A stretch of DNA of 64,000 bases from Arthrobacter globiformis (GTDB lineage Bacteria; Actinomycetota; Actinomycetes; Actinomycetales; Micrococcaceae). The stretch is taken from contig NZ_JAUSYZ010000001.1 of NCBI RefSeq assembly GCF_030817195.1, forward strand, positions 2,170,001 to 2,234,000. The letters run 5' to 3'. Made by a program: the position numbers and the translations under genes. Within the stretch, counting starts at the first letter, position 1. Every line of letters begins with the position of its first letter. Below, one piece after another: positions 58,283 through 64,000 of this stretch. The notes beneath the pieces are model-generated. The model did not search any database. It was not told where the DNA came from and saw nothing but the letters and a program-made list of their open reading frames with translations.

Positions 58283-59475
58283 AGAACTACAGCCGCGGTG
58301 AGCTTGGACAGCGGCTCACCGAGGGAATCGACCAGGGCGCTGAGCTGCTGGACCTCGTCCTTGCTCAGCTCGTTGTAGTAGGCAAAGCCGTCGCCCTTGG
58401 CGTGCTTCTTCAGTTCAGCCTGGAGGGCGCTGAATTTGGCGTCGAGGTCAGTGGCCAGCGCGGCGTCCTTCTGCTGCAGGGCGGGCTTGAGGTTCTCAAA
58501 CGCAATCCGGGCGCCGTCCACGTTGGCCTGGAAATCCCAGAGATCGGTGTGCGACCAGATTTCCTCCTCGCCGGTGACCTTGCCGCGGGCCACTTCATCC
58601 AGGAGTTCCTTGGCGCCGTTGCCCAGCTTGTCCGCGCTGAGCTCTACGGTACGGGTGCGGGTGCTGAGTTCCTCCGTGTCGGCCACCAGCTGCTTGGCGA
58701 TTGCCGAGCGCTCAGCGGCGGTCAGCGCCTTGTATCCGGCTGGCGGGAAGAGGTCTTTCTCGGCCCGGTGCCAGCCGGTCCACTTCTGTCCCGGTTCAAG
58801 GTCCGCCTCACGGGCATCGAGCTTGGGATCGAGATCCCCGAAGGATTCGGCCACGGGCTCGATCCGTTCCCAGTGCATGCGGGTGGCGGCATAGAGGCTC
58901 TTGGCCTTGGCTGCGTCACCGGCGGCGTAGGCTGCGGCGAATTCCTTGGTTCCGGCCACCAGCTGTTCGGTTTGGTCCTTGACGTAGGCCGTGTACTGGG
59001 TGACGCCGGTGTCCACGAGCTTCTGGAGGTCGGCGTCAACGGTGGCCTGCTTGCCCGAGTCCTTGACGGTGAAGTCCGCGCGGATGCCGTCACCCTTCAT
59101 CCCCGGCTTGCAGGCAGTGATGTATTTGCCTGCCGGCGCGGTGAGCACCAGGTTGCGGGTGATTCCCGGGCCGATGTTCTCCACTTCGGCGACGATCCGC
59201 AGGCCGTCTTCGGCGAGCACGTAGAACTCGGTGACTTCGGTGCCGTCGTTCTTCACGGCAAAGGTCAGGTTCCCGCTCGGGGCCTCCGTGGCGGAGACCT
59301 TGCACTCGGCAGCGGTGCTGGTCACCTGGATGGGCCCGTCGGTGGTGCCGGATGCGTTGGCGTTGGCGTTGTCGGTGCAGGATGCGAGTGCCAGCGGGAG
59401 GACTGCGGTGGCTGCCACGACGGCGAGGCGGGCACCGGCAGTCCGGCGGATTTTGGGCGAGGTCAGGCCTGGCAT
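58279..59475 (-). CDS. efeO: Iron uptake lipoprotein EfeO
   Basis: The extracytoplasmic metal-binding component of EfeUOB. In 398 residues it has a lipoprotein signal with lipobox LASC (acylated Cys33). A cupredoxin-like N-terminal domain (about 45-135) follows, then an M75 imelysin-like domain with RMHWERIEPVAESF, the HxxE metal site, near residue 199. Lipidation anchors it to the outer face of the membrane, where it passes iron to EfeU. It begins 81 bp after efeU; that gap holds a G-run array on the opposite strand. It is translationally coupled to efeB. Confidence 0.94.
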   Translation of the reverse strand: MPGLTSPKIRRTAGARLAVVAATAVLPLALASCTDNANANASGTTDGPIQVTSTAAECKVSATEAPSGNLTFAVKNDGTEVTEFYVLAEDGLRIVAEVENIGPGITRNLVLTAPAGKYITACKPGMKGDGIRADFTVKDSGKQATVDADLQKLVDTGVTQYTAYVKDQTEQLVAGTKEFAAAYAAGDAAKAKSLYAATRMHWERIEPVAESFGDLDPKLDAREADLEPGQKWTGWHRAEKDLFPPAGYKALTAAERSAIAKQLVADTEELSTRTRTVELSADKLGNGAKELLDEVARGKVTGEEEIWSHTDLWDFQANVDGARIAFENLKPALQQKDAALATDLDAKFSALQAELKKHAKGDGFAYYNELSKDEVQQLSALVDSLGEPLSKLTAAVVL

Positions 59476-59486
59476 GGGGATTCCTT

Positions 59487-59537
59487 GGGGGTGTTGGGGA
59501 TGCGGGGTGTTGGGGATGCAGCGGGGTTTGGTTGGGG
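59487..59537 (+). repeat. Six GGGG runs with a 16-bp tandem duplication; G-quadruplex candidate
   Basis: Runs of four or five G lie at 59487-59491, 59496-59499, 59504-59507, 59512-59515, 59523-59526 and 59534-59537, separated by 4-7 bases. GGGGTGTTGGGGATGC is present twice in tandem (59488-59503 and 59504-59519). The G-rich strand is the template for the efe operon, so the transcript is C-rich here. Confidence 0.8.
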
Positions 59538-59556
59538 TGGTGGCAGGCGCTGCCGG

Positions 59557-60408
59557 TCAGGAGGCGACGGCGACAGCTGCGGCAGGAGCTTCCGCCGGCC
59601 GGAGCTTCGGGCGGAAGTTGGCCCGCAGGTAGAAGAACATGACGGGGATTACGTAGAGGACCCAGGCGGCTGCTTCCAGCCACGTCGTGGCGGGGGAGAA
59701 GTTCAGGGTCCCCTTCAGCAGGGTGCCGTACCAGGACGACGGCGGGACGGCGGCTGAGACGTCGAAGGCCAGGCTGTGCAGCCCCGGCAGGATGCCGGCC
59801 TCCTGCAGGTCGTGGACGCCGTAGGCGAGGACGCCGCCGGCGATGACCACCAGGGCCACGCCCGTCCAGGTGAAGAAGCGGGACAGATTGACCTTCAGGA
59901 CGCCGCGGTGCAGCAAATACCCGAGCCCGGCTGCCACCGCGAGGCCCAGCAGGGCGCCGAACAGGGGGGTTCCGGATTCGCCGCTTGCCTGGGCTGCGGC
60001 CCACAGGAACAGGGCCGTCTCCAGGCCTTCCCGCCCGACGGCCAGAGCCGCGACAAGCACCAGGCCCCAGGCGGCGCCGTCGGCCATGTCATCGACCCGG
60101 GAGCGCAGCTCGCTGCCGAGCGTGCGGGCGGTGCGCGCCATCCAAAAGACCATCCAGGTGACCAGTCCAACGGCGACGATGGACAGGCCCCCGCCGATGG
60201 CTTCCTGCGCTTCGAAGGTCAGTCCCCGCGGGCCGAAGGTCAGCAGGGCGCCGAATCCGACGGACACGGCAACAGCGATTCCCACGCCCGCCCACAACCG
60301 GGGGAGCAGCGCACGGCGGCCGCTCTTGGTCAGGTAGGCCATCAGCAGGACGACGATGAGGGTCGCCTCGAGGCCCTCCCGGAGGCCGATGAGGAAGTTG
60401 GCTGTCAT
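59557..60408 (-). CDS. efeU: EfeU / FTR1-family iron permease
   Basis: The membrane permease of the EfeUOB system. The 283-residue protein has about seven membrane segments. Both REGLE iron-binding motifs of the FTR1 family are present: REGLEATL at residues 10-17 and REGLETAL at about 126-133. The start is ATG 60408, 8 bp after AGAAGG; a GTG 9 bp earlier is less likely because the ribosome site would then be too close. It is the first gene of the operon, with a promoter and an iron-box-like element just upstream, so repression by an iron-loaded DtxR/IdeR-type regulator is expected. Confidence 0.95.
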   Translation of the reverse strand: MTANFLIGLREGLEATLIVVLLMAYLTKSGRRALLPRLWAGVGIAVAVSVGFGALLTFGPRGLTFEAQEAIGGGLSIVAVGLVTWMVFWMARTARTLGSELRSRVDDMADGAAWGLVLVAALAVGREGLETALFLWAAAQASGESGTPLFGALLGLAVAAGLGYLLHRGVLKVNLSRFFTWTGVALVVIAGGVLAYGVHDLQEAGILPGLHSLAFDVSAAVPPSSWYGTLLKGTLNFSPATTWLEAAAWVLYVIPVMFFYLRANFRPKLRPAEAPAAAVAVAS

Positions 60409-60438
60409 GTAAAGCACCTTCTGCCGGGGGAGCCCGTC

Positions 60439-60452
60439 TTAGGCTCACCTAA
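60439..60452. promoter_or_regulatory. Iron-box-like operator of efeU
   Basis: TTAGGCTCACCTAA matches the right-hand two thirds of the DtxR/IdeR 19-bp iron box (13 of 19 positions overall by eye). It overlaps the likely transcription start of efeU. Confidence 0.65.
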
Positions 60453-60459
60453 GCACGGG

Positions 60460-60487
60460 ACTTTACACGGCCAAGGCGATTAGGCAA
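60460..60487 (-). promoter_or_regulatory. efeU promoter
   Basis: On the minus strand TTGCCT (60482-60487) and TAAAGT (60460-60465) are 16 bp apart. Transcription would begin within the iron-box-like element. Confidence 0.45.
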
Positions 60488-60505
60488 AAGAATCATGCCG
60501 TAATT

Positions 60506-60530
60506 ACCGGAGAATTATTACTCCACCGGT
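60506..60530 (-). terminator. Hairpin after the DUF3000 gene
   Basis: ACCGGAG (60506-60512) pairs with CTCC-A-CCGGT (60521-60530) with one bulged A, around an AT-rich loop. It lies 16 bp beyond the DUF3000 stop on the minus strand. The tail is only weakly T-rich. Confidence 0.4.
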
Positions 60531-60546
60531 TTGGGTAGCGCAGTCC

Positions 60547-61215
60547 CTAGGTGCGGCGTCTGCGGGGGAGCGCGGCGACGCCGTCGGGCAACGGCGGAAG
60601 GCCGGCGAAGGTGCACACCATGTCCGACCACGCCTCAAGATGGGCCTGGACGTCGGCGCTGGCCGGAGTCCACGAGGCACGGAGTTCAATGTCGATCGAT
60701 GCGGGCCGGTCCGCCAGCGTTCCGAAGCTTTCGGACAGCACCCGGGTGGCTGTCCCGCCGGCCGCGCTGTACGGGGCATTGTGGGTTTCGAGTGCCTCCA
60801 CGAGCCATGTCCAGGCCACCGAGCCGAGCATCTCATCGTTGCCCATTTCGGCGTCGAGCTGTGCCCGGATGTAAGTGACGATCCGGAACTCGCCGCCCCA
60901 CACGGCCGAGCCGTCGGGGTCATGCAGCAGGATGAAGCGCCCGGTGGCGAGCTCCTCGCCGTCGTCGGCGTCGTCCCCGGCGGAGGCTCCGGCGGCGGCC
61001 GACCGGGCCAGCCCCATCGCCGCTGGCCCGTGGACGGGAGACCGGTCCTTGCCGCCGCTGGGAACTATGACCTCGGCGCCGAGGGCGACGGCAAACGGCG
61101 CCAGCCGGGCGGGCGCCGGGATCTCGTCGAGGCGCAGTTCGCTGCGGCAGCGTGCTTTCCGGAGCGTCCCCAGCGCATACAGGAAATTCGCGGGAACCTG
61201 GGCAAGTGCGTTCAC
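60547..61215 (-). CDS. DUF3000 family protein
   Basis: A 222-residue actinobacterial protein. Characteristic stretches are RLDEIPAPARLAPFAVALGAEV (about residues 29-50), ATGRFILLHDPDGSAVWGGEFRIVTYIRAQLD (about 90-121) and SVAWTWLVEALE (about 130-141). GTG 61215 is a conservative start; the frame is open to 61386 but neither end has a clear ribosome site. A long Gly/Ala/Asp linker (about 70-90) is present. The usual neighbour is RNase D. The function is unknown. Confidence 0.82.
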   Translation of the reverse strand: MNALAQVPANFLYALGTLRKARCRSELRLDEIPAPARLAPFAVALGAEVIVPSGGKDRSPVHGPAAMGLARSAAAGASAGDDADDGEELATGRFILLHDPDGSAVWGGEFRIVTYIRAQLDAEMGNDEMLGSVAWTWLVEALETHNAPYSAAGGTATRVLSESFGTLADRPASIDIELRASWTPASADVQAHLEAWSDMVCTFAGLPPLPDGVAALPRRRRT

Positions 61216-61286
61216 AATGGCAGGGTACGCATTGGAAACCGCCGCATCCGGCAGGCTCGCCGCCTGCTCACGCAATCCTGCGCATG

Positions 61287-62411
61287 TTACTGCCCTGCCG
61301 CCGGTGAGGACCCGTGCCGGGCGAGTTCGGCCCTGATGGCCGCCACGAACGCATCGACGTCCTCCTCGCTCGTGTCGAAGGAGCACATCCAGCGGACCTC
61401 CCGGGTGGCCTCGTTCCAGTCGTAAAAGCGGAAGGACTCCCGGAGCCGGTCCGCCACCCCTTCAGGCAGGACCGCAAACACGCCGTTGGATTCGGTCTTC
61501 TGCGTGGGTTCCACACCGTCAATGTCCTCCACCGCCGTCCGCAGCCTCGCCGCCATGGCGTTGGCGTGGGCGGCCGAACGAAGCCACAGGTCACCTTCGA
61601 GCAGGGCGATGAACTGCGCGGACATGAACCGCATCTTGGAGGCCAGCTGCATGTTCATCTTGCGCAGGAAAAGCAGCCCCTGGGCGGCGTCGGGGTTCAG
61701 GGCCACCACCACCTCGCCGAACAGCAGCCCGTTCTTGGTTCCGCCGAAGGACAGGATGTCTACGCCGGCGTCGCGCGTGAAAGCCCGGAGGGGAAGGCCC
61801 AGGTGCGCCGCGGCGTTGGCCAGCCGCGCCCCGTCCATGTGCAGCTTCATGCCCCTGGCGTGGACGTGCTCGGCGATCGCCCTGACTTCATCCGCCGTGT
61901 AGCAGGTGCCGAGTTCGGTGGTCTGGGTGATGGACACCGCCAGCGGCTGGGCGCGGTGCTCGTCGCCCCAGCCCCATGCTTCGCGGTCGATGAGCTCCGG
62001 CGTGAGTTTGCCGTCCGGGGTGTGCACCTGCAGCAGCTTCATGCCGCCCACGCGCTCCGGGGCGCCGTTCTCGTCCATGTTGATGTGTGCCGTCGACGCG
62101 CAGACCACCGCACCCCAGCGCGGGAGGAGGGACTGCAGGGACAGTACGTTGGCGCCCGTGCCGTTGAAGACCGGGAAGCACTCGATGCCCGGTCCGAAGT
62201 GCGCTTCCATCAGCTCCTGCAGGCGGGCCGTGTAGGCGTCTTCGCCGTAGGAAACCTGGTGCCCCTCGTTGGCGGCGGACAGCGCGGCCAGCACCTCGGG
62301 GTGCACCCCCGAGTAGTTGTCCGACGCAAAGCCGCGCACCGACGCGTCGTGCAGCCTGGGCATGGTGCCGCTGCCGGCAGTTTCAACCGTTGTTGTCATC
62401 TCGTTGGTCAC
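61287..62411 (-). CDS. Threonine aldolase-like beta-eliminating lyase
   Basis: A 374-residue PLP enzyme of the low-specificity L-threonine aldolase type (threonine to glycine plus acetaldehyde). The N-terminal FASDNYSGVHPEVLAAL is the family start. The substrate/cofactor pocket has NGTGANVLSLQSLL (about 83-96), the PLP-stacking MDGARLANAAAHLG (about 192-205) and the Schiff-base lysine in SFGGTKNGLLFGE (about 220-232). The start is GTG 62411; an ATG 12 bp later (MTTTVETAG) is possible. It begins 9 bp after the SDR gene stop and is probably co-transcribed. Confidence 0.88.
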   Translation of the reverse strand: MTNEMTTTVETAGSGTMPRLHDASVRGFASDNYSGVHPEVLAALSAANEGHQVSYGEDAYTARLQELMEAHFGPGIECFPVFNGTGANVLSLQSLLPRWGAVVCASTAHINMDENGAPERVGGMKLLQVHTPDGKLTPELIDREAWGWGDEHRAQPLAVSITQTTELGTCYTADEVRAIAEHVHARGMKLHMDGARLANAAAHLGLPLRAFTRDAGVDILSFGGTKNGLLFGEVVVALNPDAAQGLLFLRKMNMQLASKMRFMSAQFIALLEGDLWLRSAAHANAMAARLRTAVEDIDGVEPTQKTESNGVFAVLPEGVADRLRESFRFYDWNEATREVRWMCSFDTSEEDVDAFVAAIRAELARHGSSPAAGQ

Positions 62412-62420
62412 GCTTTCAGT

Positions 62421-63209
62421 CTAGGTAGTTGCGGCGCCGGCGGGCGCCGGGGCCAGCAGCAGCCGCTGCCCGTTCAGCTCCGCGGCGGTCTGGCTGAAGA
62501 GTCCGACGGCGGCCGCGGCCAGCTCCTCCACGTCCGTGTACCCGGGGAACTTCCGTTCGGGTTGCTTGCTGCGCATGCCTGCGTCCACCAGCGCCTTCAC
62601 GACGATGACGACGGCGGCGCTGTGCTGGGCGCCGTCGGCTTGGCTGTCGCGGCCGAACCCCTCCGCCACGGCCATGGTCCACGCTTCCGCGGCGGCCTTG
62701 GCCGCAGCGTAGCTGGCGACGCCGGCGGCGGGACTGCCCACCGACGTCGAGGACACCATGGCAAGCCGTCCGCAGGGCGAGGCGGCGAGGTCGTCGTAGA
62801 AGACCCGGGTCACGTTCCGGAGCGTCGTGACAGCGCTGCGCTCCAGGAAATCCCAGTCCTCGTCGGTCTGGTCCGTGATGCCCTGCGCGCCGCGCCACCC
62901 GCCCACCAGGTGGATGACGCCGTCGATCCTTCCGGCAGTGCGCCCGAGCCCTGCGTGCAGTTCGCGGACGGCGGCGAGGTCGCCGAGGTCGCACACGAGC
63001 GGTGTGGCGCCGCCCGCGGTTTCCGCGGCGGCCTCGATGCGTGCCCTGTCCGAACCGACGGTGAAGACGGCAAAACCGGCCTGCAGCAGGGCACGGGCGG
63101 CCGCGATTCCCGAAGGTCCGCTGCCGCCCGTGACCAGCACGCGCAGTGGACTGCCGTCGGTCAGGCGGGCGCCGGTCGTGCTGGCGCCGGTCTTGCTGCC
63201 GTCAGTCAT
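62421..63209 (-). CDS. SDR-family NAD(P)-dependent oxidoreductase
   Basis: A 262-residue short-chain dehydrogenase. The cofactor loop is VTGGSGPSGIAAA (about 26-38) and the active-site region is MVSSTSVGS (catalytic serine) followed by SYAAAKAAAE with the Tyr-x3-Lys pair (about 166-175). The N-terminal 20 residues are a Thr/Gly/Ser-rich extension. It overlaps the DUF6421 gene by 4 bp (the ATG lies within that stop region). The threonine-aldolase gene follows 9 bp later. The substrate is unknown. Confidence 0.85.
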   Translation of the reverse strand: MTDGSKTGASTTGARLTDGSPLRVLVTGGSGPSGIAAARALLQAGFAVFTVGSDRARIEAAAETAGGATPLVCDLGDLAAVRELHAGLGRTAGRIDGVIHLVGGWRGAQGITDQTDEDWDFLERSAVTTLRNVTRVFYDDLAASPCGRLAMVSSTSVGSPAAGVASYAAAKAAAEAWTMAVAEGFGRDSQADGAQHSAAVVIVVKALVDAGMRSKQPERKFPGYTDVEELAAAAVGLFSQTAAELNGQRLLLAPAPAGAATT

Positions 63210-64000
63210 GCTGCGGTCGCCGCCGGGCTGACCGCCGGCAGGGCAGGGTCCGTGGAGCCGGTAATGCCGGCGGTGGATTCGATGACGGGGCGCATCTTCT
63301 TTTCCAGGGCTTCGTAGAACATGGACAGCGGGAACTCGTCGTCCAGGACCTGATCGGTAAGGCCCCGCGGCGGCCCGTCGAGGGGGAGGGCGCCCGGCCC
63401 CTTAGCCCAGACGGAAGCCGGGTTCGGCGTGACGGTGCCTGAGATCAGCTCATAGGCCGCCAGCCAGTGGGCGGTCTTGGGCCGGTCGATGGAGCGCCAG
63501 TAGAGTTCCTCGATCCGGGCACCCAGCTCCACCACGATGCCGGCGACGTGTTCCCAGTCGATGGTCAGCCGGCTGTCGGTCCAGTGGAGGACGCGGTGCT
63601 GGTGCAGCCATGCGAAGAGCAGCTGGCCGCCGAGCCCGTCGTAGTTGCGCACCCGGCTGCCGGTGATGGCGAACCGGAAGATGCGATCGAAAATGACGGC
63701 GTACTGCACGAGCTTGGCGTGCCGGCGGGCTTCCGGATCCGCTGCCTCGTCCTTTTCGATTTTCACCGATTCCCGGAAGGCCGTCAGGTCGCAGCGCAGC
63801 TCCTCGAGGGAGTACAGGAAAAAGGGCATCCGCTGTTTGATCATGAAGGGATCGAACGGCAGGTCCCCCCGCATGTGCGTGCGGTCGTGGATCAGGTCCC
63901 ACATGACGAAGGTTTTTTCGGTGAGCTCCTGGTCCTCGAGGAGTGCCGCGGCCCCCGCCGGCAGCTCAAGCGAAGTGATGTCGGCCGCGGCCCGCAGGAC
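63206..64000 (-). CDS. DUF6421 family protein, 3' part
   Basis: The C-terminal 264 residues of a larger protein; the frame runs off the window edge and includes an upstream stretch (SLELPAGAAALLEDQELTEKTF split by the edge) before the first internal methionine. The conserved WDLIHDRTHMRGDLPFDPFMIKQR block and FFLYSLEELRCDL are typical of DUF6421. The histidine/aspartate-rich WDLIHDRTH might bind a metal but this is not shown. It is the first visible gene of the DUF6421/SDR/aldolase set. The function is unknown. Confidence 0.8.
   Translation of the reverse strand, partial: VLRAAADITSLELPAGAAALLEDQELTEKTFVMWDLIHDRTHMRGDLPFDPFMIKQRMPFFLYSLEELRCDLTAFRESVKIEKDEAADPEARRHAKLVQYAVIFDRIFRFAITGSRVRNYDGLGGQLLFAWLHQHRVLHWTDSRLTIDWEHVAGIVVELGARIEELYWRSIDRPKTAHWLAAYELISGTVTPNPASVWAKGPGALPLDGPPRGLTDQVLDDEFPLSMFYEALEKKMRPVIESTAGITGSTDPALPAVSPAATAA

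Noticed and set aside
61314..63317. A 667-residue plus-strand frame across the aldolase and SDR genes
   Set aside because: It runs antisense through two genes with full catalytic motifs; its composition is that of a shadow frame.
1..64000. tRNA, rRNA, insertion sequences, prophage and CRISPR
   Set aside because: I read through the intergenic gaps on both strands and found no cloverleaf-like T-loop words, transposase genes with inverted ends, phage genes or repeat-spacer arrays.

Overview
The window is a high-GC chromosomal segment from an actinobacterium, most likely an Arthrobacter/Pseudarthrobacter-type member of the Micrococcaceae. The reasons are the GC-rich codon use with many GTG and TTG starts, a set of actinobacterial protein families (DUF4192, DUF3000, DUF3071/SepH, DUF3093, DUF3159, DUF3710, DUF4193, DUF5998, DUF7455, DUF6421), a fused CydDC exporter, topoisomerase IV alongside SigA, and conserved order around sigA, dut, ceoB/ceoC and dxs. 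I see no rRNA, tRNA, CRISPR array, phage or insertion sequence.

Layout: 1-5143 holds the 5' part of lpdA, pepA, a PAC2-family gene and an MFS transporter. 5277-8587 holds a DUF4192 gene, a 460-bp gap with nine 17-18 bp tandem repeats, and sigA with a good terminator. 8745-10846 holds a DUF222/HNH nuclease gene and a small zinc-ribbon gene. 11072-25644 is bracketed by parE and parC, which are on opposite strands; between them lie a BlaI-type repressor with an M56 membrane protease and, divergently, cydA-cydB-cydDC for the cytochrome bd oxidase. Three copies of one palindrome (TTCTAC-N5-GTAGAA) sit in the shared control region, one of them over a near-consensus -10 box, so the BlaI/M56 pair probably controls the bd oxidase.

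25701-36328 holds a GNAT/acyl-CoA-synthetase fusion, DUF5998, a phosphodiesterase-like gene, thymidine kinase, sepH, DUF4193, DUF3093, dut, DUF3710, an OB-fold gene and DUF3159. 36298-41178 holds two TrkA/Ceo-type potassium-channel regulators, a KimA-like permease and a TRAM-domain RNA methyltransferase. As far as I recall, the order sigA...DUF4193-DUF3093-dut-DUF3710-OB-DUF3159-ceoC-ceoB-permease-methyltransferase...dxs...RNase D-DUF3000 parallels the Rv2680-Rv2703 region of Mycobacterium tuberculosis.

41328-53059 holds acnA, dxs with a DUF402 operon, an aldo/keto reductase, a nucleoside hydrolase and a complete ECF importer (S, T and double-ATPase subunits) preceded by a structured leader; this looks like uptake and hydrolysis of a nucleoside-like compound. 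On the minus strand, 53118-60408 holds a fatty-acid-oxidation fusion enzyme behind a palindromic operator, RNase D, and the efeUOB iron-uptake operon with an iron-box-like promoter site. 60547-64000 (minus) holds DUF3000, a threonine-aldolase-like enzyme, an SDR oxidoreductase and the 3' part of a DUF6421 gene.
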